In this document: positions 50,785 through 60,261 of the stretch, one piece after another
Layout: each line of letters starts with the position of its first letter
Numbering within the stretch: the first letter of the stretch is position 1
Assembly: GCA_018650465.1 (NCBI GenBank)
Contig: JABIFY010000022.1
Location: forward strand, 1 to 64,000
Origin: Alphaproteobacteria bacterium
GTDB taxonomy: Bacteria; Pseudomonadota; Alphaproteobacteria; UBA2966
Direction: 5' to 3'
Length of the DNA stretch: 64,000 bases
The notes under the pieces: model-generated
Told to the model about the DNA's origin: nothing
Database searches by the model: none
What the model saw: the letters and a program-made list of their open reading frames with translations, nothing else
Made by a program: the position numbers and the translations under genes

Positions 50785-53676
50785 ATGACGACGTCCGATG
50801 TTATAGAGCCGGTCTCGGGGACCACAAAGGTAACCGGTCCAGGCGGCAAAGTTATTACGTCGACCGAAGTGATCGAAATCACCCGGACGCTGGCCGTGGA
50901 AATGCATCCGCACAAGGCAGACAATCTGGAGATCTCGCTCGATAGCTCCCTGGAGCTGGATGTGGGGCTCGACAGTCTGGGGCGGGTTGAGCTGTTGATG
51001 CGCCTGGAGAAGGCCTTCGATGTACATTTGCCGGAACAGATGCTGGCGAATGCAGAATCACCACGCGACCTGATGCGGGAAGTCTCCAATGCCAGCGGCC
51101 GTGCACCTGTCGCCGAACTGCCAGCAGAAGTTCGTGTTGCCGGGCTGGACAGAACGTCTGCCTTGCCCCATGGGGCAACGACTTTGGTTGAGGTGTTGGA
51201 CTGGCATGTGCTGACCCATCCGGATCGCCCGCACATGATTTTTCTCGACGAAGACAATGTCGAAAATGAACTGACCTATGGCCAGTTGCGTCAGCGTGCC
51301 CGCGAGGTGGCCCACGGCTTGCGGACACGGGGCGTGGCGCCGGGGGACACGGTTGCCATCATGCTGCCAACAGGACTCGATTTTTTCTATGCCTTTTTTG
51401 GTATTCTGATTGCGGGTGCGACACCGGTACCGATTTATCCACCAGCCCGTCTCAGCCAACTGGAAGATCATTTGCGACGTCAGGCTGGTATCCTCGCCAA
51501 TGCCAGGGTCAAGGTCCTGGCCACTGTGCCACAAGCCAAACAACTGGCGCGTTTTCTGATGGCCAAGGTAGACGAGCTGGCGCATGTGGAAACCGTGACG
51601 GACTTGCGCGAGGAATACCCTGAAGAAACGGCCTGGCCCGTGCCACGGGCAAACGATCTGGCCTTTCTGCAATACACGTCCGGCAGTACCGGCAATCCCA
51701 AGGGGGTGATGCTCAGTCACGCAAATCTGGTGGCAAATGTACGGGCAATGGGCCTTGCACTGAAAGCAGATTCCACAGACGTTTTTGTCAGCTGGTTGCC
51801 ATTGTATCACGACATGGGATTGATCGGGGCCTGGATGGGCAGTCTCTATCATGCGGTGAAGTTGGTGGTGATGTCGCCACTGACATTTCTGGCCAGGCCT
51901 GATCGATGGTTGTGGGCGATCCATCGTTATGGCGGGACATTATCCGCGGCACCAAATTTCGCTTACGAGCTTTGTCAAAAACGTATTAAGGCCGAAGATA
52001 TCGAGGGCCTGGATTTGTCAACCTGGCGGGTCGCGGCCAATGGCGCGGAGCCGGTTATTCCGGATACCATGCGCGCCTTCACCGAGCGCTTTGAAAGTTA
52101 TGGTTTTAAACAGGATTCCATGAAGCCGGTTTATGGTCTGGCTGAATCTTCCGTTGGACTGGCCTTTCCACCGTTCGGGCGGGAGCCAATTATTGACCGG
52201 GTCAAAAGACGCGCCTTTACGTCAGGTGGTGAAGCCCGTCCGGCAGAAGATCACGATCAAACAGCCCTTGAATTTGTCGCTTGTGGCTGGCCTTTGCCGG
52301 GCCATGAATTTCGTGTGGTCGATGATGCCAATCGGGAATTACCAGACCGACGGGAAGGGCGTCTGCAATTCCGGGGACCATCGTCGACGATGGGTTATTT
52401 TCGCAATATTGAAGCCACGGCAAAACTGTTTGTCGACGACTGGTTGGATTCTGGCGACTTCGCCTATTTGCATGGCGGTGATGTTTTTCTGACCGGCCGG
52501 GCCAAGGACATCATCATCAAAGCCGGGCGAAATATTTATCCGCAAGAAATTGAACGAGCTGTGGGTGATATCGATGGTGTGCGCACGGGCTGCGTGGCAG
52601 TCTTTGGCAGCCTGAACGAAGAAAACGGCACAGAACGCCTGGTTGTCATGGCCGAAACCAGGACCCGGGACGAAAACGAGCGTCTGGAAATTCGTCGTCG
52701 TATCGAAGAAGCCACCAGCAATATTCTGGGCGCGCCGCCGGATGATGTGCATCTGGTCGACGCCCAGGCAGTATTGAAAACCAGCAGTGGTAAAATTCGC
52801 CGTGATGCCAATCGCATTGCCTGGGAGACCGGTGCCGCGTCACCAGCCCGCCGGGCTGTCTGGATGCAAATCGCCCGGCTTGGCTTGTCGACGGTAATCC
52901 CCGAAACCAGACGTCTGGTAAGGAAATTTGGTGAGTATCTTTTTGCCGGTTGGTGGTGGCTGCATGTGGGCATTGCCGCTGTGATTGCCTGGCCACTTGT
53001 TACTTTGGTGCCAGGTCGTTGGTTTGGACATGGTCTGGTGCGGTTGGCCGGCAAATACATTTTCACCATGACTTTTACGAGGCCAAAAATAAGAGGCCTG
53101 GAAAACCTTGCGCCGGGGGCCAAGGTAATTGTGGCCAATCATTCATCCTTTATTGATCCCCTGTTGATGTGGGCCTGTCTGCCCGGTGATTTAGCCTTTG
53201 CTGCCAAAGCAGAGTTACGTCAGTCCTGGCTGACACATTCCTTCGTTAAACATGTGGGTGCCTTGTTCGTCGAACGCTTCGAAACCCAGCGCAGCGTTGA
53301 GGATTCCGCGCGTCTGTTTGACGCCCTCAAGGCCGGGCGCACAGTGGCTGTTTTTCCTGAAGGGACATTTGGTCGCATGCCAGGGCTTTTACCATTTCGC
53401 ATGGGTGCCTTTATGGTTGGCGCCGAAGCCCGCGTGCCGGTCGTGCCCGTCGCCATTCGTGGTGCCAGGGGAACATTGCGGGATGGTTCTTGGTTTCCAA
53501 GGCGCATGGATCTGTCGATAACTGTTCTGCCGCCAATTTCAGCCCAGGGTAACGACTGGTCGGCAGCCATCCAGCTGCGAGATCAGGTTCGGGTTGGTAT
53601 GCTGGAGGCAACAGCGGAACCGGACCTGGCCCACGAAACAACCAGGTACGAAGCCTTGAAACATAACAGGGAGTAA
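50785..53676 (+). CDS. Acyl carrier protein - AMP-dependent acyl ligase - PlsC acyltransferase fusion
   Basis: 963 residues from the ATG behind GGGGAG (an in-frame ATG at 50758 is possible). Seen in order: an ACP domain with the phosphopantetheine Ser in GLDSLGRVELLMRLE; an AMP-binding domain with YTSGSTGNPKGVMLSH, YHDMGLIGAWMG, YGLAESSVGLAFPP and SGDFAYL...GRAKDIIIKAGRNIYPQE; a membrane-touching helix (WWWLHVGIAAVIAWPLVT); and a PlsC domain with NHSSFIDPL (HX4D) and FPEGTFGR. Known: FAAL-type ligases load acyl-AMP on ACPs, and PlsC domains acylate lysolipids. Inference: a self-contained machine that activates fatty acids, loads them on its own ACP and transfers them to a lipid. It is coupled to the next gene (4-base gap). 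Confidence 0.9.
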   Translation: MTTSDVIEPVSGTTKVTGPGGKVITSTEVIEITRTLAVEMHPHKADNLEISLDSSLELDVGLDSLGRVELLMRLEKAFDVHLPEQMLANAESPRDLMREVSNASGRAPVAELPAEVRVAGLDRTSALPHGATTLVEVLDWHVLTHPDRPHMIFLDEDNVENELTYGQLRQRAREVAHGLRTRGVAPGDTVAIMLPTGLDFFYAFFGILIAGATPVPIYPPARLSQLEDHLRRQAGILANARVKVLATVPQAKQLARFLMAKVDELAHVETVTDLREEYPEETAWPVPRANDLAFLQYTSGSTGNPKGVMLSHANLVANVRAMGLALKADSTDVFVSWLPLYHDMGLIGAWMGSLYHAVKLVVMSPLTFLARPDRWLWAIHRYGGTLSAAPNFAYELCQKRIKAEDIEGLDLSTWRVAANGAEPVIPDTMRAFTERFESYGFKQDSMKPVYGLAESSVGLAFPPFGREPIIDRVKRRAFTSGGEARPAEDHDQTALEFVACGWPLPGHEFRVVDDANRELPDRREGRLQFRGPSSTMGYFRNIEATAKLFVDDWLDSGDFAYLHGGDVFLTGRAKDIIIKAGRNIYPQEIERAVGDIDGVRTGCVAVFGSLNEENGTERLVVMAETRTRDENERLEIRRRIEEATSNILGAPPDDVHLVDAQAVLKTSSGKIRRDANRIAWETGAASPARRAVWMQIARLGLSTVIPETRRLVRKFGEYLFAGWWWLHVGIAAVIAWPLVTLVPGRWFGHGLVRLAGKYIFTMTFTRPKIRGLENLAPGAKVIVANHSSFIDPLLMWACLPGDLAFAAKAELRQSWLTHSFVKHVGALFVERFETQRSVEDSARLFDALKAGRTVAVFPEGTFGRMPGLLPFRMGAFMVGAEARVPVVPVAIRGARGTLRDGSWFPRRMDLSITVLPPISAQGNDWSAAIQLRDQVRVGMLEATAEPDLAHETTRYEALKHNRE

Positions 53677-53680
53677 CCTG

Positions 53681-54724
53681 ATGAGCATTTTTGAATCTCC
53701 TGCTTTTGATGACCATGAAGACGTGCGGTTTTTCTGTGATCCCGTATCCGGCTTGCGTGCCATCATCGCTATTCATTCAACTGCCCTGGGGCCAGCGGCA
53801 GGGGGCTGTCGTATGTTTCCCTATGCCACTGAAGATGACGCTATTTTTGATGCCCTGCGCTTGTCCAAAGGTATGAGTTATAAAAGTGCCCTGGCAAATG
53901 TTCCCATGGGCGGTGGCAAGTCTGTAATTATCGGAGATCCGTCAACGGACAAAACCCAAGCTTTGTTCGAAGCCTTTGGCCGGGCGGTAAACAGCTTTCA
54001 GGGCGGTTACCATACCGGCGAAGATTCCGGGACAGCTGTACAGGATATGGATTGGGCGGCGGGCGTCAGTAAATTTATTCACGGCACATCAACAGAGGAT
54101 GCTGGTGATCCATCACCTGCAACTTCCGTGGGCGTCGTTGCGGGTATTGAAGCTGCCGTCCGGCACAAACTGGGACGCGATGACCTGCAAGGAATGATCG
54201 TTGCTATTCAAGGGGTTGGCGCTGTGGGATATGGCGCTGCAGAAATCCTGCACCAAAAAGGGGCCCGGTTGATTGTGGCGGACGTCAATGATCAAGCTGT
54301 TCGGGAATGTGTTGAAAGGTTCGGAGCTGAAGCGGTAAGTACGGATCAAATAATTTTGGCTGATGCGGAAGTTTTTGCACCTTGCGCCTTTGGTGCTGGC
54401 ATCAATGACGAGACTCTGCCGCGTTTTAATTGTGATATTATTGCCGGGTCAGCCAATAACCAGCTGCTGGAAGATCGCCACGGTGCTGCACTGGTGGAAC
54501 GCGGCATTCTCTATGCGCCGGATTACGTAATTAATGCTGGCGGTATCATCTGGATTTCGGATGCCATGGAAGCCGCGTATGATCCGGACCGGGCGACAAC
54601 GCGGCTACATGCGATCGGGGACACGCTGACAGCCATCTTCCAGCGTGCAGATCAAGAAGGCCGTGGCACGAATGAAATAGCCGACGTCATGGCCGCCGAA
54701 AAAATCGCTTCAGTAGCCGGGTAG
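53681..54724 (+). CDS. Leu/Phe/Val dehydrogenase family protein
   Basis: 347 residues, oxidative deamination of a branched or aromatic amino acid with NAD. Seen: STALGPAAGGCRMFPYATEDD and SKGMSYKSALANVPMGGGKSVI (catalytic Lys), HTGEDSGT, PATSVGVVAG, the NAD motif IQGVGAVGYGAAEIL and VINAGGIIW. The size and motifs are close to leucine dehydrogenase; phenylalanine or valine dehydrogenases cannot be excluded. It starts 4 bases after the stop of the acyl ligase fusion. Confidence 0.9.
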   Translation: MSIFESPAFDDHEDVRFFCDPVSGLRAIIAIHSTALGPAAGGCRMFPYATEDDAIFDALRLSKGMSYKSALANVPMGGGKSVIIGDPSTDKTQALFEAFGRAVNSFQGGYHTGEDSGTAVQDMDWAAGVSKFIHGTSTEDAGDPSPATSVGVVAGIEAAVRHKLGRDDLQGMIVAIQGVGAVGYGAAEILHQKGARLIVADVNDQAVRECVERFGAEAVSTDQIILADAEVFAPCAFGAGINDETLPRFNCDIIAGSANNQLLEDRHGAALVERGILYAPDYVINAGGIIWISDAMEAAYDPDRATTRLHAIGDTLTAIFQRADQEGRGTNEIADVMAAEKIASVAG

Positions 54725-54736
54725 AATAATTTTACG

Positions 54737-55048
54737 TTATTGACCCGGAGACGGGTTGGGTAAAGGCCAGGGCCACCAACCCTTGCGCGGCCAGGCCAAA
54801 CGTGACGGGAAGGGGATCGGGTTGCCGTTTTTGTCATGTTCAATGGCATTCGCCGTATTAAAAGGCTGAATAAATCTTTTACCCATATAATCATCGCGCA
54901 CTTTGGGGATGATCCAGGTCGGCATGGCCTGGTCAAAAAAGGTGTCCGAATCGTAGGACAAAATATCTGAACTGCCACACCCGGCGAGGAAAATTGACAG
55001 CAAAAGGGCTGTTGCCATGGGGCGGCAATATTGTGGCAGGGCTTTCAT
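54737..55048 (-). CDS. Small lipoprotein, unknown
   Basis: 103 residues. Seen: signal peptide with lipobox FLAGC at residue 24, then a Pro/Trp-rich mature part (KGWWPWPLPNPSPGQ at the end). Periplasmic, probably outer-membrane associated. Convergent with the dehydrogenase gene, 12 bases apart. Family not recognised. Confidence 0.65.
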   Translation of the reverse strand: MKALPQYCRPMATALLLSIFLAGCGSSDILSYDSDTFFDQAMPTWIIPKVRDDYMGKRFIQPFNTANAIEHDKNGNPIPFPSRLAWPRKGWWPWPLPNPSPGQ

Positions 55049-55220
55049 GGCCTATAGGTACCGCGCCGGGGCCTGTTCGTCGAGACAGAATTTGCTTTCA
55101 TCGCACGAAATAATGAATCCGGTGTTCGCATTTGCTTGCATCACTGCTGCAGGATGAAGACAATAGCAAAAACCCGTTCAGGATTGACGGGCAAAATCTG
55201 GATATTTTAAGGGGTGAGCT

Positions 55221-56627
55221 GTGACCGACGAAATCGCTTATATGACGGCAACTCAAGTTATCAAAGCCTATGCGGACAAAGACCTGTCACCTGTCGAAGT
55301 CACCGGTGCGGCGCTCGACCGGATTGAAAAACACAATAGCAAGGTGAATGCCTTTTGTTTTTTGGCAGCCGAAGAGGCCATTGCAGCCGCCCATCGATCA
55401 GAAGAACGCTGGGCCGCCGGAGAACCATTGGGTTTGATGGACGGTGTGCCGACATCAATCAAGGATTTAAATTACGTCAAAGGCTGGCCCACGGGCCGCG
55501 GTTCTCTGACAACTGAAGGTGATCCGGTTGCCGACGAAGACGCGCCTTTGGTGGCGCGCTTCCGGGAATCCGGTGCGGTACTGTTGGGCAAAACAACAAC
55601 GCCGGAATTTGGCTGGAAGGGCGTGACCGACAGTCCCTTGACTGGCATTACCCGCAATCCCTGGAATCTCGAAAAAACGCCAGGTGGATCAAGCGGTGGG
55701 GCTTCAGCAGCACTGGCTTCCGGCATGGGTCAATTGGCCCAAGGGTCAGACGGCGGTGGTTCCATCCGTATTCCCTGCGGCTTTACCGGTTTGCCGGGGT
55801 TGAAGCCGTCTTATGGCCGGGCGCCAGTTTATCCCGCCAGCCCTTTTGGTACGCTTAGCCATGTGGGTCCTATGGCGCGGTCTGTGGAAGACCTCGCCCT
55901 GATGCTGAATGTCATGTCCATGCCGGACAGCCGCGACTGGTTGGCCCTGCCGTGGCTTGATCAGGACTGGAATGCGGGCATCAACGATGGCATCAAAGGA
56001 TTGCGCATCGCCTGGAGCCCGGATTTGGGCTATGCCGATGTTGATCCGGAAATTGCACAAATCGTGGCCAAGGCTGTGCCGGTCTTTTCTGATCTGGGGG
56101 CAAATGTGGAAGCATGTGATCCCGGCTTTGATGATCCTACGCCCATATTCCGCGTACTCTGGTGGGCGGGCAGCATGGCCGCCACATCGGCCATGACGGA
56201 TGACCAAAAAGCTAAATTGGAACCGGCGCTGCAAGGCATTATCAAAGAAGGGGAAGGCATCGCCCTGAAAGATTTCCTGCATGCTACCCAGGCTCGGGCG
56301 GCTCTTGGTCAGGTGATGAATTTGTTCCACGATCAGTTTGATTTGCTGGTCACACCTACACTGGCCGTACCTGCCTTTGATGCCGGGCAGCTTGATCCAG
56401 AAGGTGACGACGATCCGCTGCGCTGGTTGCGCTGGACGCCGTTCAGCTATCCTTTCAACATGACGGGGCAACCCGCCGCAACCGTGCCATGTGGCTTTAC
56501 AGCAGATGGTCTGCCGGTTGGTTTGCATATCGTCGGTCCCATGCATCGGGATGATCTGGTTTTGCGGGCGGCGCGGGCTTTTGAGGCTGCCAGTCCACAA
56601 AACATGCGACCAACCTTTGCCGACTGA
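55221..56627 (+). CDS. Amidase of the amidase-signature family
   Basis: 468 residues. Seen: catalytic Ser-cisSer-Lys set as PTSIKDLNYVKGW (Lys), TPGGSSGGASAALASGMG and GSDGGGSIRIPCGFTGLPGLKP. The GQPAATVPCGFTADGLPVGLHIVG end is typical of soluble amidases (GatA-like fold, non-tRNA). Substrate unknown; a role with the NAD(P)HX repair gene, which starts at the very next base, is not obvious. ATG or GTG 55221 follows GGGGTGAG. Confidence 0.92.
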   Translation: MTDEIAYMTATQVIKAYADKDLSPVEVTGAALDRIEKHNSKVNAFCFLAAEEAIAAAHRSEERWAAGEPLGLMDGVPTSIKDLNYVKGWPTGRGSLTTEGDPVADEDAPLVARFRESGAVLLGKTTTPEFGWKGVTDSPLTGITRNPWNLEKTPGGSSGGASAALASGMGQLAQGSDGGGSIRIPCGFTGLPGLKPSYGRAPVYPASPFGTLSHVGPMARSVEDLALMLNVMSMPDSRDWLALPWLDQDWNAGINDGIKGLRIAWSPDLGYADVDPEIAQIVAKAVPVFSDLGANVEACDPGFDDPTPIFRVLWWAGSMAATSAMTDDQKAKLEPALQGIIKEGEGIALKDFLHATQARAALGQVMNLFHDQFDLLVTPTLAVPAFDAGQLDPEGDDDPLRWLRWTPFSYPFNMTGQPAATVPCGFTADGLPVGLHIVGPMHRDDLVLRAARAFEAASPQNMRPTFAD

Positions 56628-58163
56628 ATGGTCATTCCTGTGACCTCCATTCCTGTGAACTCGATGATCCCCACAGAACTGTTGTCAGTTGCACAAATGT
56701 ACGAAGCTGACAAAACCACAATTGCATTCGGTGTCACGGGTGAAGCTTTGATGGAAGCGGCGGGCGCAAGTGTGGTGTCGGCAATCCTGGCACGCTGGCC
56801 TGTCGAGCAACAGGCGGAACAAAGGGCTGTAATCCTGTGTGGTCCCGGCAATAACGGGGGCGACGGTTTTGTTGTCGCCAGGATGTTGGTCGACGCCGGT
56901 TGGCAAGTGCAATTGGGTTTATTGGGTGCGCCTGGCAACCTGAAAGGGGACGCGGCCTTGATGGCGGCGAAATGGACCGGTTCTGTTGAAGCCCTGTCGC
57001 CACAGCTGATCACGCCAGACACAGACCTCATCGTCGATGCGATTTTTGGCGCTGGACTGAGCCAAGAAATTGAGGGTGTCGTTCGTGAAACCCTGAAGGC
57101 CGTGGCCGCGTGTCCTGCCCCTTGTGTTGCCATTGATGTACCCAGTGGCGTCAATGGGGATAGTGGCAGAACGCAGGGTTATGTGGCATCGGCGACCCTG
57201 ACGGTGACTTTTTTCAGGGCCAAACCCGGACATTTCCTGTTGCCCGGAAGGGCCTTGCGGGGTGAACTGGTCGTGGCGGATATTGGTATTCCTGACCGTG
57301 TTTTGTTAACGATTACCCCCGGGGTGATGCTCAATGGACCAGACCTTTGGCTGGAGTCATTTCCTTTGCCCGGAACATCGACACACAAATATATGCGTGG
57401 TCATGTGATTGTTGACAGCGGCGGGGTCTCCGCCACCGGGGCAGCACGTCTGGCCGCCATGGCGGCACTCAGGGTTGGGGCCGGGCTGGTGACAGTCAGT
57501 TGCCCGAAATCAGCCTTGCTGGTCCATGCCGCCCATCTGACATCCATCATGCTTCAGTCTTGCGAGACGCTGGAGGATTTCCACAAATTCCTGCCGGAGC
57601 GCAAGCACAATGTGGCCATCCTGGGGCCTGGCAACGGACGGAGCCAACGCACGCAGGGGCGTACCCTGGCGGCGTTACAAAGTGGTTTGGGTTGCGTGCT
57701 TGATGCAGATGCGCTGAGCTCTTTTGAGGACGATCCGGACCGGCTGTTCGAGACCATCGACGGACCTTGTATCCTGACGCCTCATGATGGGGAGTTTGCC
57801 CGCTTGTTCGGCGAGGAAATTGCTGAGACGCCTGAGGGCAAAGCAGCGCGGACCCTGCTGGCTGCTGAACGCGCCGGTGCCGTTGTTATTCTCAAGGGCC
57901 TCGATACTGTTATTGCCGCACCAGACGGGCGCGTTGCCATCAATACAAATGCACCAGCCTGGCTGGCGACAGCCGGGTCGGGTGATGTCCTGGCTGGATT
58001 GGCGGGCGGTCTGATGGCGCAAGGTATGACGGCATTCGACGCAGCCTGTGCTGCCGTGTGGCTGCATGGTGCCTGTGCGGCGACCTTTGGTCCGGGATTA
58101 ATTGCCGAAGACCTGCCGGGTCTGATCCCGGCAGAACTTCGCTCTATGTTGCAGCCGGATTAA
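56628..58163 (+). CDS. nnr: Bifunctional NAD(P)H-hydrate repair enzyme
   Basis: 511 residues. Seen: N-terminal epimerase (NnrE, YjeF_N) with AAGASVVSAIL, CGPGNNGGDGFVVARMLV and VDAIFGAGLSQEIEG (residues 25-150), then the ADP-dependent dehydratase (NnrD) with ILGPGNGRSQRTQ, ILTPHDGEFARLFG and NAPAWLATAGSGDVLAGLAGGLMAQGM. Known: repairs damaged NAD(P)HX. The ATG directly after the amidase TGA may allow coupling; a start at 56664 (MIPTELLSVAQ) is also plausible and closer to the usual length. Confidence 0.92.
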   Translation: MVIPVTSIPVNSMIPTELLSVAQMYEADKTTIAFGVTGEALMEAAGASVVSAILARWPVEQQAEQRAVILCGPGNNGGDGFVVARMLVDAGWQVQLGLLGAPGNLKGDAALMAAKWTGSVEALSPQLITPDTDLIVDAIFGAGLSQEIEGVVRETLKAVAACPAPCVAIDVPSGVNGDSGRTQGYVASATLTVTFFRAKPGHFLLPGRALRGELVVADIGIPDRVLLTITPGVMLNGPDLWLESFPLPGTSTHKYMRGHVIVDSGGVSATGAARLAAMAALRVGAGLVTVSCPKSALLVHAAHLTSIMLQSCETLEDFHKFLPERKHNVAILGPGNGRSQRTQGRTLAALQSGLGCVLDADALSSFEDDPDRLFETIDGPCILTPHDGEFARLFGEEIAETPEGKAARTLLAAERAGAVVILKGLDTVIAAPDGRVAINTNAPAWLATAGSGDVLAGLAGGLMAQGMTAFDAACAAVWLHGACAATFGPGLIAEDLPGLIPAELRSMLQPD

Positions 58164-58254
58164 CGACCCAGGTCAGCATGGCGTTGTCTTGTAGATCGAG
58201 AATTTGCTTGCCGATATTGATGACTACCAACCCAAATAGAATGATTGTTGCGAC

Positions 58255-58390
58255 TTGCATAAAATTGTAATTAAATTTTATTCAAATAAACATAAATAAT
58301 AAACTAAGTTAAAAACGATAAATATAAGTAAATACAATTTTATACTTGTAAATACTTATTGATCTCCCAAATATAATATCTAGACAAATT
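58255..58390. other. Very AT-rich tract
   Basis: This stretch, within the gap 58164-58436, consists almost entirely of A and T in long runs, unlike the roughly 55 percent GC flanks. No ORF or clear terminator. Possibly an H-NS-type silencing or curved promoter region for the gene at 58437. Confidence 0.6.
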
Positions 58391-58436
58391 CCTGATTTGT
58401 GGAATTGACCTGATAATTATTAGAAGGGATGACAAA

Positions 58437-58763
58437 ATGTATGCGAAATCAGCGATAATTGGTAATTCCGAGAATACAGCCATAGAAGTCGGTGGCCTGT
58501 TCAGTCGTATGCATGAGCTCAACATTTCGGAAACAGCCGAGGTGGTTGCTTTGAACGATGATCATGCGGGTGTGCAGCATGTGCGCTTTAACCTGATCAC
58601 CTCACTTGGTCACAAAGTCATGGACTGCGGCATCAAAACGCTGGCCGTCAAAGCCTTTTTGCAAAACTATGCGCCCTATACCAAACCTGAGACAGCAGGA
58701 CGCCCGGACCGCGAAAAAAAGGCGCAGCGATCAAATGTCACTCATCTGAAATCACATATCTAG
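58437..58763 (+). CDS. Small protein of unknown function
   Basis: 108 residues. Start ATG 58437 is preceded by AGAAGGGATGAC. Seen: MYAKSAIIGNSENTAIEVGGLF, then MHELNISETAEVVALNDDHAGVQHVRFNLITSLGHKVMDCGIKTLAVKAFLQNYAPYT, and a basic tail. No signal peptide or helix for a membrane. I do not recognise a family. Codon use is in line with the flanks even though the DNA immediately upstream is extremely AT-rich. Confidence 0.6.
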   Translation: MYAKSAIIGNSENTAIEVGGLFSRMHELNISETAEVVALNDDHAGVQHVRFNLITSLGHKVMDCGIKTLAVKAFLQNYAPYTKPETAGRPDREKKAQRSNVTHLKSHI

Positions 58764-58767
58764 AGTT

Positions 58768-58836
58768 AACCTCCCGCACCGCGAACAAAGGGGAGGTTGC
58801 CGGGCTGTACCCTCGGGGGATGTGGTACAGCCCGGC
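58768..58836 (+). terminator. Two consecutive hairpins after the small gene
   Basis: AACCTCCC/GGGAGGTT (58768-58798) and, immediately after, GCCGGGCTGTACC (58799-58811) with GGTACAGCCCGGC (58824-58836), 13 perfect base pairs. No T-run follows, so Rho-type termination or mRNA protection is as likely as intrinsic termination. Confidence 0.6.
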
Positions 58837-58914
58837 CCAAATACTCCAGACCCTGAGCGACAATTTGCCTCAGGTGGCGGGCCTGGTTAATTCTGGAAAT
58901 TGCACAATATCACT

Positions 58915-58950
58915 TGTAACACTGTATTGATGTAACACTGTATTGATGTA
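58915..58950. repeat. 16-base direct repeat ahead of the porin
   Basis: TGTAACACTGTATTGA twice in tandem plus a partial third copy, 27 bases ahead of the porin ATG. It includes an inverted TGTAACA-like core and may be an operator. Confidence 0.7.
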
Positions 58951-58976
58951 AATCTGAATTTTCAGGAGTAGGCTCC

Positions 58977-60248
58977 ATGAACCTCGCCCGTAATCTGTTT
59001 TCGCTGGCAACGTTGCTGGCATTTATGCTCGTAGCAGCGCCGCCAACGTTCGCCGCAGATAACATGGCCCGGATGGCTGAACTGGAACGTGTGATCAAGG
59101 CGCAGCAGGCCCAACTGGCTGCCCAGGCCAAAATCCTCGAAAAAATGCAAAAAGAAATTGGCTCGCTTGCTAAATCCGATGGCGGCAAGGGCTTTGTTAC
59201 CACTGGCCTGGCGAAATCCGGCAACGATAAAGTTGGCTTGAAAATTTACGGACAGGTCAACCGGGGCGTACTGCTGGTGGACGATGGCCACAACGCCAAG
59301 GCCTTCAGTGTCGACAACGATTCATCTTCCACCCGGATCGGCCTGGTTGGAAATGTTGAAGCCACGGATGATCTGACGATCGGGACCAAGATCGAGGTGC
59401 AGTTCGAATCCAATTCAACCGGCAACGTCAATCAGGCGAACAACAGCTCCACAATTGCTTCCAACAGTTTCACGGAACGCCATCTCGATCTTTTCTTCGC
59501 TCACAAACAAATTGGCACCCTGTGGCTCGGGCAGGGCTCAACTGCGTCGGATGCCATGGCCAGTACTGATTTATCCGGCACCACACTGGTGGGTTATTCT
59601 TCGGTTTCGGACATTGCCGGCGGCATCTCTTTTGCCACCAGCGGCACGGGTGCCATTACAGGCAATCCTGCCGTGGGTGATGTTTTCAGCGACATGACTG
59701 GTCTCGGCCGGGATGACCGGGTGCGCTATGACACGCCGGACATGGCTGGCTTCCAATTGGGAACATCGCTGGTTGACGGCGGAGAATGGGACCTGGCAGG
59801 TAGCTACAACAGGGAATTTGAGTCCCTGCAACTGTCCGTAGGCGGTGGCTATTCCAACCCGTCGGGAACATCAACAACAACTTCGTCAATCACCCATGGC
59901 TCTCTTTCCATGATGATGAAAAATGGCTTCAACGCGACAGTGGCCGCAGGTAAATCAAAAATGAAATCTGCAGCCCGTAATGATCCCGGCTTTCAGTATC
60001 TGAAACTGGGTTACATGGCGTCATGGACAAAACTCGGGAAAACAGCTTTTGCCGTGGACTATGGCCAATATGACGACGTGGCCCAGAATAGTGATGAAGC
60101 CGATGCCTGGGCCCTGATGTTGGTGCAAAATTTCACCGACTGGGGCACGGAGGTCTACGGTGTATATCGCAACTATGGTTTGAAGCGGTCGGGTTCAAAT
60201 CTTGATGATATTGATGCCGTGCTGATGGGTGCCAGGGTCAAGTTCTGA
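58977..60248 (+). CDS. Gram-negative porin
   Basis: 423 residues. Seen: signal peptide (MNLARNLFSLATLLAFMLVAAPPTFAAD), a coiled-coil stretch (ARMAELERVIKAQQAQLAAQAKILEKMQKEIG) typical of periplasmic trimer-linked porins, then a barrel with KLIYGQVNRGVLLVDD-like strands (VGLKIYGQVNR), loop-3-like Ser/Thr/Gly-rich insertions and a last strand ending IDAVLMGARVKF with terminal Phe. Known: trimeric diffusion channel of the outer membrane. Ribosome site TTTTCAGGAG. Followed after 13 bases by a small lipoprotein. Confidence 0.92.
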   Translation: MNLARNLFSLATLLAFMLVAAPPTFAADNMARMAELERVIKAQQAQLAAQAKILEKMQKEIGSLAKSDGGKGFVTTGLAKSGNDKVGLKIYGQVNRGVLLVDDGHNAKAFSVDNDSSSTRIGLVGNVEATDDLTIGTKIEVQFESNSTGNVNQANNSSTIASNSFTERHLDLFFAHKQIGTLWLGQGSTASDAMASTDLSGTTLVGYSSVSDIAGGISFATSGTGAITGNPAVGDVFSDMTGLGRDDRVRYDTPDMAGFQLGTSLVDGGEWDLAGSYNREFESLQLSVGGGYSNPSGTSTTTSSITHGSLSMMMKNGFNATVAAGKSKMKSAARNDPGFQYLKLGYMASWTKLGKTAFAVDYGQYDDVAQNSDEADAWALMLVQNFTDWGTEVYGVYRNYGLKRSGSNLDDIDAVLMGARVKF

Positions 60249-60261
60249 CCGGGGCTTTATC

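Noticed and set aside
55221-56627. Amidase as GatA of the tRNA amidotransferase
   Set aside because: No gatC or gatB adjacent and the sequence resembles free amidases.
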